This document shows positions 53,878 to 64,000 of a DNA stretch of 64,000 bases, one piece after another. Under the pieces are notes generated by a model. The model saw nothing but the letters and a program-made list of their open reading frames with translations, did not search any database and was not told where the DNA came from. Within the stretch, counting starts at the first letter, position 1. Every line of letters begins with the position of its first letter. Made by a program: the position numbers and the translations under genes. Source of the stretch: Byssothecium circinans (taxonomy: Eukaryota > Ascomycota > Dothideomycetes > Pleosporales > Massarinaceae); NCBI GenBank assembly GCA_010015675.1, contig ML977028.1:210304-274303 (forward strand), written 5' to 3'.

Positions 53878-55032
53878 GTCGGACTGTGGTCGATAAGTTG
53901 CGAGACGTCCTTGGGTTTAGTAGCGCATGCAGAACAATTCTGGGCCACCAATCAATTCTTGACATGTACTAGACTAAAAACTCATAAACAATTATCATGA
54001 ACCTTGCGTAAGGTGGCGGTGGCCGAGGGAGGTTGTTTTTGATTCCATTTGTTGTCCATCATTGGTTGCGGCATAACTTCTCGGCGTCCGTTTACGACAG
54101 TAATCTAACTATCAAAAACGAAACGATCCCAGCCTACCCCACCATTATCTTTCCCAAACTTACGAGAGTTGATCTGAAGCGTTATCAAGGTCTGCGTTTG
54201 GTGCGCAACGACGCGTAGAGCGACATGCGGGCGAGGACGCCGAAAAGCTCCTCTCAGGAAGGCGTCAATTAATAAAGTCTGACCCACGCTCTTGTGTCTA
54301 AACTTTCGGATTAATCTTCTCGCAGTGTTTGGCGTCTCATAAGTGGAGTTGTAGAGGACTGGCCGCTCGCGACCATGGATTACCAGTCGATGAAGCCATC
54401 CGAAATCCATCCTACCAACATCTTCGAATAACGTCAGGATTTGGTTGGGCGGATTTGGCGAGAAAAAGTACGGCACATCTAGTGACGACCGCGACGGGGC
54501 TGCGCGCCTTCATTATGGGTTCGTATCAATCGTCATAGGTGTACATTTTGTTGCTAAGTCTTCCAGGTCAAGGAGACCACGTCAACAGGAGTGACCAAGA
54601 CCTGGGGCTCTTCCCTGATGAAGTTAGAAAGGCAGTGGAAAGTCGGGAGGCGCATTTCAAAATGTTGGCTGTGTGGGCTAGCAAGCCACAGGGAACTGAC
54701 GAGAGTCTTTCGGAAATATAACCCGTTCGAAATAGTCGGCATATGACTGAAGACGGGCCTGAAAGGGTGGATGTGCAATGGGCATCCGTTCCAAGTCGTA
54801 ATATAGGAGGCTACGTGTATGGTATTGATCAGCCATGAGCCCATATCGCACCCAGCGCCCCTGATGGGACGAAAGGCGTAATCGATGGCATAAAGATGAG
54901 TTTTGGGGTTGCATTTAATTGTGAAATAAGTGCCATATGATTGTTCATGCAGTGGCAGTTCCATGACTCGTTTCGGGCAACAGCAGGCCACAAATAATTC
55001 GCCAACCGATTACAGAAAAGCCCCAAGTATGC
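53878..55032. other. Intergenic, about 1.15 kb
   Basis: Only short overlapping ORFs on both strands occur, none with a domain. It separates the dipeptidase gene from the convergent methyltransferase gene and holds no CGG-N3-CCG element that I could see. Confidence 0.5.
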
Positions 55033-55860
55033 TCATTTCTTCGCAATGGCAATACAGGCAATCATTTTCAACACTGTCTCACCCTTCTCATCCTTGGAAA
55101 TGCCGTCACCGCTTTCTAACTGCTCAACTATGTCGGCAATGGCCTCGTCCCACTTCTCCTCATCGCCGTGGCTCCATCCAGTTGGCAAAAAGCCAAGGTA
55201 GCTCCAGGCTAGTTGCGCCCATCGCTTCAGGTCCGGGATCTTGAGGAAGCAGTTCTTCTCGTAACACTTGATGTCTTTGAAGCCGCCTGCTTCCAGGGCG
55301 TTGCGCAGGTCCTTCTCGTAGAAGCTTTCCAGGGGCAGCAGCACAGGCATGGGGCCCTCTTTGCCGCGGGTGCGCCAGTGAGCATGCTGCAAAGCATCCA
55401 CGTGAGGCATGTAAATCCAGATGGAGGCAACAGCAATGCCGCCTGGCTTCAAGGTGCGGTATACTTGTTTGGCAGCGGTATCGTGGTCGCCCAGGCAGTG
55501 GAACGCAAAGCTCGTGAAGGAGTGGGTGAACTTGTTGTCAGGGAAGGTGAGCTCTGTGGCAGACATGACTGCCGTATCAACGGGCCACTTATTGGACTCG
55601 GCGAGGGCCTTACAGCCGGCGACAAATTGCTCGTTCACGTCGGTCGCGTCGATGTGGATGCTAGTTTCAGGTGGCAGTTGCTCGAAGATGGTGGCAGTGA
55701 CAGCGCCAGAGCCAGCAGCATTGTCGTGAATGTCATCGCCATCGGAGAAGGGCGGGATGAGACTAAGGCTGTACTTGATGGCCGTTTCGCTGACACCGCC
55801 CTGGAGCTCGGATAAGTGCGCAGCCTCGTATTGGATGATTTGCTTGGGTTTGAAAGCCAT
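55033..55860 (-). CDS. SAM-dependent methyltransferase, GliN/TmtA-like
   Basis: A single exon codes 275 residues from MAFKPKQIIQYEAAH. The SAM motif region is DDIHDNAAGSGAVTATIFEQ, followed by IDATDVNEQF, FTSFAFHCLGD and LKPGGIAVASIW. This resembles the small methyltransferases of ETP clusters: GliN methylates amide nitrogen late in gliotoxin synthesis, and TmtA S-methylates the dithiol. The two functions cannot be separated here. If the GliT-like enzyme really cannot form the disulfide, S-methylation would be an attractive fate for the dithiol, but this is speculation. The promoter region toward 56331 holds a tandem repeat and a perfect hairpin. Confidence 0.85.
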   Translation of the reverse strand: MAFKPKQIIQYEAAHLSELQGGVSETAIKYSLSLIPPFSDGDDIHDNAAGSGAVTATIFEQLPPETSIHIDATDVNEQFVAGCKALAESNKWPVDTAVMSATELTFPDNKFTHSFTSFAFHCLGDHDTAAKQVYRTLKPGGIAVASIWIYMPHVDALQHAHWRTRGKEGPMPVLLPLESFYEKDLRNALEAGGFKDIKCYEKNCFLKIPDLKRWAQLAWSYLGFLPTGWSHGDEEKWDEAIADIVEQLESGDGISKDEKGETVLKMIACIAIAKK

Positions 55861-55945
55861 GGCGTGAATGCAAATTAGAATACAGAAGGGAGCAAGTCGG
55901 TGAATGTGGGCGAGCGGGGGTGGAGGGAAGAGCCCGGAGGAATTG

Positions 55946-56011
55946 AACTCGAGCGGATAGTTTGATTACCCGTGTAGTAACTCGAGCGGATAGTTTGATT
56001 ACCCGTGTAGT
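55946..56011. repeat. Perfect tandem duplication, two 33-base copies
   Basis: The units 55946-55978 and 55979-56011 are identical. They lie 86 bases upstream of the GliN-like start codon, in its promoter. Confidence 0.95.
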
Positions 56012-56107
56012 TGTTGCTTAACCACCTGGTCCACTTGGTCGGGATCTTGCCGCTCGGCGGTGGCGGCGTCTGGGTTCACCGATGAGACCCTGTACTTTAT
56101 TACACGC

Positions 56108-56170
56108 TACTCGCGCCCCGCACTACCTCGCTTCGTCGGTAGCGAAGCGAGGTAGTGCGGGGCGCGAGTA
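56108..56170. repeat. Perfect inverted repeat, 28-base arms and 7-base loop
   Basis: Arms 56108-56135 and 56143-56170 are fully complementary around TCGGTAG. The arms are GC-rich (CTCGCGCCCCGCAC core). It lies between two divergent methyltransferase genes, 161 bases before the start at 56331. It could form a strong DNA cruciform or RNA hairpin. No coding role is visible. Confidence 0.95.
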
Positions 56171-56330
56171 TATTGAAAATCTGACATTGCAGGCGGAGCA
56201 AGATACCACGCCGCACGACACAGCATCAACGGGGCCCCGCTTTGTAGTGCATAATCGCCAGTATTCACATCAGTTCAAATATCTGTGATCAGCCCTGTTC
56301 AGACATACTCACATTCACATTCAACACGAA

Positions 56331-57276
56331 ATGGCTACGGAACGGAACGACAATTTTTTCAAACCTGAGGAGGATACCAATCGGCTATCCAACTGGCACG
56401 ATGTCATCAAAGCTGAGATGGGCGCCTTAATACTTGCGCCTATTGATCTGTCGAAGCCTCTACGTGTCTTAGACTCGGGCACTGCGGACGGTACGTAATG
56501 TCGAAATGGTTAGCGACCTTCAATGGATACTAATTCTGTGGAACCAGGCACCTGGATTCGCGACTTCTCGAAATCTACGGTTCCTGTTAATCATCAGATT
56601 GTTGGCACTGGCACTGACGCCGCCATCTTCCCCACCAACCCTCCCGTGGGCCACACATATCAGGTGCAGGACATCAACAAACCGTGGCCCGAAGAGTGGA
56701 AGGAGAGCTTCGACCTCGTTCACCAACGTCTTGCTCTTGTTGCTGGAGGTTCTTCTCAAGAGCAGGTCCTCCGTAATCTCGCAGCGCTGGTGAAGCCTGG
56801 AGGTTGGATTCAGCTCATCGAAACGACGAACGAGATCCCTGAAGATATTGGCCCAGCGTTCGAAAACTTCCTTAGCATTCTGCGGAGCGTTTTCACTGCT
56901 GTGGGCTCGACCGTGCATCTGGGCAACGAACTATCGGGGTGGTTGAAGGCTGCCGGATTCGAAGACGTTCAAGACCGCCTTCTCCACACCAGGCTGGGTG
57001 CAACCAACCCAGACCCGTATCTCGCAAAGAAGGGAGTCGACGCTACCATGGCAGGGGCCAGAGGACATTTTGCATTTGTAAAGAGTAAGTAAAGCCCCCA
57101 CAGCTCCCCTAAAAGGACGGATACTAATGTTGTATGCATTAGCGCTTCCTTCTGGGACTGTACCATTCACTGTGGAGCAAATTGACCGCATGCCGGAAGA
57201 GCTAGAAGCCGAACTTGCTACCAAAGGCGCTGTCTTTCCTTTGCGGGTAGTATGGGGGCGTAAGCCGGCAGCATGA
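56331..57276 (+). CDS. Class I SAM-dependent methyltransferase, paralogue of 28997-29926
   Basis: Exons 56331-56490, 56548-57084 and 57143-57276 give 276 residues. The first intron splits the SAM motif, as in the paralogue; the spliced motif reads LRVLDSGTADGTWIRDF, where the usual GxGxG is altered to GTADG. Later blocks are FDLVHQRLAL, LVKPGGWIQLIET and MPEELEAELA. The last intron joins FAFVKS-like sequence to TLPSGTVPFTVEQIDRMP. The target atom is unknown. It is divergent from the GliN-like gene and lies beside a DHA2 exporter, so it may be part of the cluster margin. No CGG-N3-CCG element was seen in its promoter. Confidence 0.86.
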
Positions 57277-58308
57277 ATTGTTTTCCGACCTGCCGTAACC
57301 CGGTGCTCATGTTTGTTCGGTAAGCGTTACAATTGGTAGGAGTAATGATAAACTTCGTATCGCACATTCTGCACCGCAATTCTACGTTCGCTTTGAACTC
57401 CCAGAATCACAAGAGTTGCTGCTTAGGGGACATCGAACTGGTCTGGGCGTTGTAGGTTCTTGTGAAACTAGTGCCTATACTTTTGTTCTGCTCATTTACC
57501 TTGCTAGGGTTGATACCCGCTCTAACATAGACATAACTTAGCGCGCTATGATACTGACACTCGGCCATGCAGTTCAAAAAAAAAGAACTACAGTATTTGA
57601 CTCTTGAAGATCTTGACAAGCTCACCATTGGGGTTTGTGTCACTGCGCTGACATTGAATTTTGGCGCGACATGACGGTCACATCAAAAGAGGGTTTTTCT
57701 TGTAGCACTTGCAGGCTGTGTGCGCGCAACAAGGGTGTGACACGCCGGAAATTGAGTTTTAGCTAAGCTAAGTGGGGATGGAAAGAAGGCTTATTTCCTT
57801 GTAGGTAATCAATACTTGGCTGGCTACCTTGTGCGTCAGGCCCTTAAGCATTAGTTTTAATACAACTTAGTGTGGTGTTTAATGTTGCAAGGGCTTTTTG
57901 CAAACCCCAAAATAGAGGCGTCCTACACCCTTGCTGCGCACTGACGTGGTACACTACTTATGCCGTGTACCACGGTAGAACTCTAACCTGGTGACCTAGG
58001 CGGCAGCGGCGCGACTGACGCTGCCACAAGTCTGAATGTGACCTGATAGCGGCTCTACCGCGCGCTCGGTAGCGGCGAAGGCTCACCGATCCCCTGCCGG
58101 ACATCTGTTGGAATTGCTCGCCAACACAGTAATGTAAGAGCAGGGCGGAATGCCTGCAGACGACGATGCATGTGATTTGATACACCTAGTCACCCTATAT
58201 ACAAGCCGCGTAGCCTTCCCTGCTATGACCACCATTCACAGCATCTTTTATACGATATTCAGCCTCTCTGATCATCTCATATTTAAGTTCTTCTACTCCG
58301 AATCTATC
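57277..58308. other. Intergenic, about 1 kb
   Basis: No coding sequence recognised. A small inverted repeat (CTACCG..CGGTAG) lies near 58055-58072, upstream of the DHA2 exporter gene. Confidence 0.5.
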
Positions 58309-60018
58309 ATGGCCTCTGCTACAATACCTTCCATCCACGTAGGAACCCAGGAGAAGCCTCCCGTTACCCAAGCCGACTCGATGCCAGTATCGACTGAACC
58401 CATCCGCGATCCGAAGAAGGAGCATGAGCACAAGTCTGTTCGTTTTTGGCTTGTTTTCGCCAGTCTCCTTCTTCCTGCATTCGCCGCCAACCTCAACGCC
58501 ACCATACTCTCTACAGTAATGCCGTCGATTGTGGAGGAGATACATGCTGGAGAGCGGTTCATATGGATCAATGCTGCGTACGCTATCGCCTGTGCTGCCA
58601 TACAGCCTCTGCTCGGGCAGCTTTCGAACATATTTGGCCGGCGCTATCCGATGCTACTTTCTCTGGCTTTATTTACCTTGGGAAGTGGTATAAGCGGCGG
58701 AGCCAACTCCCTCAGTATGCTCGTAGCTGGGAGAACTGTCCAGGGACTCGGTGGTGGCGGCATTATAATGTTAATGGAAGTCATCATATGTGATCTCCTC
58801 CCGCAGCGAGAGCGTCCCAAGTACCTGGGAATTGTTCTTGGAGTCATGACTTTGGGCGTTTTGCTTGGACCCTCGCTTGGAGGTGTTTTCACCAAAAACG
58901 CGTCCTGGAAGTGGGCCTTCTACGTCAGTGTACCGATTGGAGGTGTTAGCCTTCTGCTTGCAATTCCGCTCCTACGGCTGAAAACACCGGTCAACACGAA
59001 TACGAGAACTGCATTGGCCCGCATCGACTTCATGGGAAACATCATCTTCCTCGCCGCCACTTGCTCCATGCTTGTTGGTCTCATTATGGGCGGTCAAACA
59101 TACCCATGGTCTTCATTTAAAGTCATTCTTCCCATTGCTTTGGGTGCTGTCGGATGGATTCTGTTTGGTTTTCACCAAGCATCGTCCTTTGTCAAGGAAC
59201 CAACTATGCCACTCAGGATTTTCTCCAACCGAACAGCGTTGACAGGATACCTTCTCGTTTTCATCTCCAGCATGCTTCTCGAGTGGATAGTCTACTACCT
59301 GCCCTACTATTTCCAAACGCTCAAGGGATCCTCACCACTCTTTTCTAGTGTTCAAGTACTCGCCTTCAACTTCTTCCTTATACCATCCGCAGCCATAAAT
59401 GGCTTAATCATGGGAAAGACGGGAAAATACAAGCCCATCCACTTTGCTGGGTTTGCGTTTCTGTCGATTGGTATTGGGTTGTTTACTACGATGGACACAA
59501 ACACGAGCACAGTGAAGTGGGTTTTCTGGGAACTATTCGCGTCTTACGGACTCGGATGCCTTATCAACTCCACGCTTCCTGCCATCCAGTCCTCTCTTCC
59601 CGAGAAGGATGTAGCAACGTCTACAGGAGTGCATGCTTTTCTTCGATCGATCGGCTTTGTTTGGGGCTTCACTGTCCCATCGCTTGTTTTTAACGGACAA
59701 ATTGGCTATCACCGCAACGTTGTCGATGACCTTTCCGTTCGTGCCCGAATTGTGACCGGGGGTGCGTATGCCAACGGAGGCAGCAATCTTCTCAAGTCTC
59801 TGGCTGGCGTGGTCAAGGACCAAGTCACTCGCTTGTATACAGTGAGTCTTCGCGATGTCTGGTACACTGCCCTAGGGTTCAGTGTGGTGGGGTTCTTTCT
59901 TGTTTTTGCGGAGAAGAGTTTACTACTAAGGGTGGAGCTTCAAACCGAGTTTGGCTTGGAAGAGAAGAAGAAGCCAGCGGAGCATGCCCAATCCAGCGCG
60001 GAGTGCGATGCAAATTGA
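58309..60018 (+). CDS. MFS exporter, DHA2 family, paralogue of 23747-25507
   Basis: A single exon codes 569 residues from MASATIPSIHVG at 58309; the frame is open 53 codons upstream without coding character. After a hydrophilic head of about 70 residues come 14 membrane segments with NATILSTVMPSI, NIFGRRYPM, AGRTVQGLGGGG and, at the C-terminus, VFAEKSLLLRVELQTEFGLEE. The last motif is shared in form with the exporter at the left side of the cluster (FAEKHVEMRTQLDTEYGLEK), so the two are paralogues. Function by family: efflux of drugs or toxic metabolites at the plasma membrane. In the TM1 motif Asn replaces the usual Asp (LNATIL against LDITVM). Confidence 0.89.
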   Translation: MASATIPSIHVGTQEKPPVTQADSMPVSTEPIRDPKKEHEHKSVRFWLVFASLLLPAFAANLNATILSTVMPSIVEEIHAGERFIWINAAYAIACAAIQPLLGQLSNIFGRRYPMLLSLALFTLGSGISGGANSLSMLVAGRTVQGLGGGGIIMLMEVIICDLLPQRERPKYLGIVLGVMTLGVLLGPSLGGVFTKNASWKWAFYVSVPIGGVSLLLAIPLLRLKTPVNTNTRTALARIDFMGNIIFLAATCSMLVGLIMGGQTYPWSSFKVILPIALGAVGWILFGFHQASSFVKEPTMPLRIFSNRTALTGYLLVFISSMLLEWIVYYLPYYFQTLKGSSPLFSSVQVLAFNFFLIPSAAINGLIMGKTGKYKPIHFAGFAFLSIGIGLFTTMDTNTSTVKWVFWELFASYGLGCLINSTLPAIQSSLPEKDVATSTGVHAFLRSIGFVWGFTVPSLVFNGQIGYHRNVVDDLSVRARIVTGGAYANGGSNLLKSLAGVVKDQVTRLYTVSLRDVWYTALGFSVVGFFLVFAEKSLLLRVELQTEFGLEEKKKPAEHAQSSAECDAN

Positions 60019-60715
60019 GAGCGCACCTCTCCACCTGGCTGTGTTCACGACAGAAGACATGATTTTCTTCCCAGCCTTAGGAGACAGAGAAACTGTTGTG
60101 GTATGGTAGGGGTACAGATTCAAGAGGTGAACGTGGAATATACGGGGCTGCAACCGTACGGATGAGGCTGTGCCACATGTGCATGTGGGTGCTCAAGCTG
60201 TTGTGAACCTGGGCTGGTTCTTTATTTCTATGGCGTTTTTTCATTGTGGCTCTTCTCATTCTTCTATTTTTTTGTTGGGTGGTGGTGAGAGGGTTTCTGT
60301 TTTCTTTGAGGAGAAATTCTGTCCGGACTGTTTTGCATAGTGTGTATCCAGCGGCTAATTAAGCTTCGTCGCTAATTTAGTTTTTTCTGGACCCCAAGAA
60401 CGGTAATTATCCAGCAGTCAACAAATTACTCCCCTTCACGAGCCTTCGTTTGTGTGACGAATTGTGACCGTTCAATGGGTATGAAATACTCTTGCGGTGA
60501 CTTCGTACCAAGGAGTACCCGAATACTCGTCTTGTAGTCAAGCTTGACTATCACAAAACGGCTATTATGAAATATACATACTAATTACACGCCAATGAAT
60601 GCTCTCTGTGACGAAGAGCTGATATCACTATTGTACGTGCGAGGCGAGCTATGAGACTCTCACCAACCGATTGTAAGTTTCATATGCCCGTTATTCCGTG
60701 CGAGAATATCTAAGA
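60019..60715. other. Intergenic, convergent 3' ends
   Basis: No coding signal. T-rich tracts near 60230-60310 and 60376-60385 fit 3' untranslated or spacer DNA. Confidence 0.5.
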
Positions 60716-62347
60716 CTACTCCTTGGGATCTACACTGCCTTCCCTTGGTTCCAACTCGTGTACCGGTCCAGTTGTGTCCTTCTTGATTGACATCCACTCA
60801 GTGCCCAACGAGCCTACCATGCTCAGCGCTCCAAGCGCAACCCCAATGTAAAAAACTTGCGTAACGGACTTGTTATAAGCTTCCAAGAACAACGGTCTGG
60901 AATCAGATGGGATTTTCGAAATCACTGTTGTAGCTCCCCCATTAAGCAACATGCGCGTGTCCGGATTGGGAAGTACCGCCCCAAAGTTTTTAGCAAGCTG
61001 ATTCTTGAACACATTCTGGGCAATGGCAACGAATACAGCGCCAAAAAGATTCTGGACCAACGTAATTAAGGCCGTACCGATAGGTACATCTTCCTCGGAG
61101 AGAACGTGCTGGATGACGACAAGCGGGCACTGGATACCGAGACCGATGCCGAACCCAAGTAGAGCCTGATACCCAATCCACTCGGATGATGATGTACGCG
61201 GATTGAAAGTGCTGAGCAATCCAATTGCTACGGGGACGAGGCCTGAAGATAGAATCATGAGCGGTGTGTAGTAGCCCGTCATCTCTGTTAGAATTCCAGA
61301 GATGACTGCGAAGATGATGAAGCCTAGGATAAGAGGAATGACTCGGATGCCAGACTCCAACGCCGAGACTTGCTGTATTCCTTGAAACCATATGGGGAGG
61401 TAGTAGATCATGACGACAAAGACGGAGAATGTACAGAGAGCGTACCATGTCGTAAAGCCGATGCTGCGTGAGCGGAAGATTCGACTGGGTATTGTGCAGG
61501 TGCTGGGAGTAAAGCGCTGAACAGCCACGAAGACGATGGAGAATATGGCAAACAGGACCAGCAGTGCGATGATTTTGGCGTTGGCCCAGGAGTACCGTGA
61601 GCCGCCCCATTGAAGTGCGAGCAATAACGTCAGGATGGCCGGTACGAGGGTCATCACGCCAGGGATGTCGAGCTGCTTGAGGAGCGCCACGCTACTCATG
61701 GACTTGTATTTGGCATCTTGGGGAAGGTGCACGTACAGAAGTACTATAACGAAGGTAATGGCACCCAGGGGCAAGTTGATGTAAAAGCACCATCTCCAAG
61801 TAACCTTGTCACTGTGCGCGGTTAGCTAATGTTGGTAAAGGAGTCGTACTTTCACTTTGACTTACGAAAAAACACCGCCTATAAACGGGCCAACAACAGA
61901 GGCGATGCCCACAGCGGCACCCAACATCCCTATATATCGCGGACGTGTTTCCAGTGGGGCTGACCGTGCGAGAATTATAACAGCACCAGAGTACAGTCCA
62001 GCGGCACCAATACCCGCAATCGCACGGCCAGCTATGAAGGCGCCCGAGTTTGGGGCTACGGCGCATATCAAAGACCCGAGTTCGAAGATTGCGATTGCAA
62101 CGAGATAGACGCGTTGAATGGAAAAAATGGTAAACATTTTCCCAAACAAAAGTTGGAAGGCACTAGATGTGAAAAGGTACGAGGCTACGTACCAACCCAC
62201 ATCTCCTAGGCTGTTGAAATCATCGGTGATCTTGGGTATGGCTGTTGCGATGATAGTCTGATCCAAACCGTACAAAAATACAGCCAGTGAAAGACTCGTG
62301 ATGATGCAGGCGAGTTTGAACGGGGAAGGATAAGACAAGTCCGCCAT
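60716..62347 (-). CDS. MFS exporter, DHA2 family (aflatoxin-efflux-pump-like)
   Basis: Exons 62347-61866 and 61811-60716 give 525 residues. It starts MADLSYPSPFKLACIITSLS and has the signatures LYGLDQTIIATAIPKI, DVGWYVASYLFTSSAFQLLF, AGRAIAGIGAAGLYSGA and, after the 54-nt intron, WRWCFYINLPLGA. These place it in the DHA2 branch with 14 membrane segments that includes AflT and other cluster exporters. It is not closely similar to the two other DHA2 genes here. It is divergent from the P450 gene at 62708, with 360 bases between them, so these two may be co-regulated and may belong to a different pathway from the ETP core. Confidence 0.9.
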
Positions 62348-62707
62348 TATGTATCGTGCGAAATGGCTGGAGAAATTTTCTCAAAATGTAAAATGGTCAA
62401 GAGGTGAATGGAAAACCTTGAGGCCTGGACATTTGGTGCTCGTGGCTGCAGTCACGTGGGCGGAAGGACATAAGCCCGACCAACTATTGTAGGCTCAATT
62501 GATGCATGTGGCGTGGTAGCATCACGCTCACATGTAACCCTACCTAGTTCCAGCGCGCTGGTTCCTAGTGGGCACTATGCCTCCTGTGCCTCAGCTCAGT
62601 ACCATGGTACAGTGTTGGATCTGTCACCGGCCGCCTTTGGGAATTCCAAAATATGAGGGACCGCAAAAGTATCCGTATTGCAGCATTTCACTACCATTGC
62701 CATCAGC
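62348..62707. other. Divergent promoter region, MFS and P450
   Basis: No CGG-N3-CCG element and no other site was recognised in this shared upstream region. Confidence 0.45.
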
Positions 62708-64000
62708 ATGTTAATCATATCCAGTGTCGTACTCAGCGTTGCTATCGCTTTACTACTGTACCGGAGGCTGCGTCTGCATCCGCTTGCCAGCATTCCGGGA
62801 CCCAAACTAGCTGCCATCTCAACCCTATACGAACTTTACTACGACCTTGTCGCGGGCGGGCGCTTGCCATGGAAGTTGAAAGCATTGCATGAGCAGTATG
62901 GTCAGTTGATTGAAGAAATTCTCACCCACATACTCATGCTAAAACTTATCCAGGGCCAATCGTTCGCCTCGGCCCCAACGAGGTGCATATCAATGATCCT
63001 GAATTCACCGTGCGCTTTTTCGGCTCAACTACAAGAAATCGCCTCGACAAATATGCACCACACCAACACCAGCTTGGTGTTCCAAAATCGACCATAAGTA
63101 CTATCCAGTGGGAGCTACATCGACAGCGCCGCGACGCTCTTGCACCACTCCTGACCAGCCGACGTATTGCAGCCTACACACCTGTAATAACGTCCAAACT
63201 TGATCGAGCGGCCTTTCAACTGGAAAAAGCCAAAAGGTCCGGAGAGGTGGTGGAGATGCGATGCTTGCTTTGGTACATGGCGACTGATATCGTCACCGAA
63301 ATCGCATTTCCAGTGGGCACCAACCTGCTCGAACACGACGATATCGAGCCCAGCTACTACAGGTTTCAAAAGAAAGGCCAATCCATGTTCCAATGGTTCA
63401 AGCATTTTCCACTCCTCTGGACCATACTCAAATCTCTGCCGCCGTCATGGCTTTTGAAGATGGCGCCGGACGCCAAAACTGCCGTTGAGTGGGAGATCAC
63501 TAACAAAAGGCTTGCAGCGGATATCTTAGCTGGTAAAGAGACTACCAAGGAGTCCACTGCCTTCCACTCTTTGATGTCGAGCTCTCTTTCTCCGCCTGAG
63601 AAACTGTTCGATCGAGTGTGGGAAGAAGTTTCCTCTCTACTGGGAGCTGGCGGCGAAACAGTATCCAACGCCCTTTCTACCATCATCTTCCACGTTCTCG
63701 ACAACAGGAATATTACTCTTCAGCTCACCAAGGAGCTCGTTGGTGCTATTCCAGATCCATCGACAATCCCCCCCGTGCACACTCTGGCTTCCCTACCATA
63801 TCTCACCGCTGTGATCCAAGAGGGACTGCGGCTTTCGCTCGGCATCTCCTCACGATTCATACGCGTGGAAAAAAATCATGCGACGGTATATGGCGACTAC
63901 AAACTACCACCGGGAACAGCAATATCTGTCAGCTCACTTCTATCTAACTTCGACCCTCGGAATTTCGCTGATCCAGAGCGATTCTGGCCTGAGCGTTGGA
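62708..64000 (+). CDS. Cytochrome P450, cut by the right edge
   Basis: Exons 62708-62900 and 62954 onward give about 413 visible residues. The membrane anchor is MLIISSVVLSVAIALLLY, followed by the proline-rich hinge IPGPKLA. The intron (GTCAGT..TCCAG, 53 nt) joins HEQYG to PIVRLGPNEVHINDPEF, a common N-terminal block of fungal P450s. The I-helix is LLGAGGETVSN, the ExxR is QEGLR, and the window ends within DPERFWPERW, before the heme loop. It resembles P450s of fungal secondary-metabolite clusters such as trichodiene-oxygenase-like enzymes. It is distinct from the GliC/F-like gene at 32402-33977. The substrate is unknown. Confidence 0.9.

Noticed and set aside
53878..55032. ORFs of up to 145 codons between the dipeptidase and GliN-like genes
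   Set aside because: They run over each other on both strands and carry no recognisable domain.

Overview
This window comes from a filamentous ascomycete (Pezizomycotina). Nearly every gene is interrupted by 44-79 nt introns with GT-AG borders and CTAAC/CTGAC-like branch points, and the gene families are fungal: a GH7 cellobiohydrolase, Zn2Cys6 regulators, a 2EXR/F-box-type protein, DHA2 and Dal5-type transporters, and an ETP-type NRPS. I assembled gene models by hand from reading frames and splice signals. No database search was possible, so family names rest on recognised motifs. The species is not determined.

Layout. (1) 1-20 kb is ordinary, loosely spaced genome. It holds the 3' end of a glucoamylase gene, a coiled-coil protein, a gene-free gap of about 3.3 kb, a GH7 cellobiohydrolase, a 2EXR-like protein, an ORF broken by one stop codon, a vitamin/allantoate-type MFS permease, an alpha/beta hydrolase, a Zn2Cys6 regulator and a divergent full-length 5-oxoprolinase. 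(2) 20-54 kb, perhaps to 57 or 60 kb, is a secondary-metabolite cluster of the epipolythiodioxopiperazine (ETP; gliotoxin/sirodesmin/aranotin) type. It holds an AflR/GliZ-like regulator, a DHA2 exporter, a GliT-like flavoprotein, an MBOAT acyltransferase, a methyltransferase, a rhodopsin-like membrane protein, a GliC/F-like P450, a GliG-like GST, the NRPS, a GliK-like gamma-glutamylcyclotransferase, an HMT1-type ABC transporter, a GliI-like C-S lyase, an O-methyltransferase fused to a CmcJ/AsaB-like oxygenase, an MFS transporter, a relic of a second GliT-like gene, a GliJ-like dipeptidase, a GliN-like methyltransferase and a further methyltransferase. (3) 58-64 kb has two more MFS transporters and a P450 cut by the right edge.

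How the parts fit. In known ETP pathways the NRPS makes a diketopiperazine, a P450 activates it, the GST adds two glutathiones, GliK removes gamma-Glu, GliJ removes Gly, GliI cleaves the C-S bonds, GliT oxidises the dithiol, and GliM/GliN methylate. Every one of these steps has a candidate here. The cluster differs from gliotoxin in several ways. The NRPS is T-C-A-T-C, with no first A domain and no terminal T domain. The GliT-like protein has Tyr in place of the second Cys of its CxxC. The O-methyltransferase carries a C-terminal oxygenase domain, and an acyltransferase is present. A palindromic CGG-N3-CCG element, close to TCGG-N3-CCGA, lies in most promoters from 25.7 to 52.4 kb and may mark the core regulon. 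The nearby 5-oxoprolinase could recycle the 5-oxoproline released by the GliK step.
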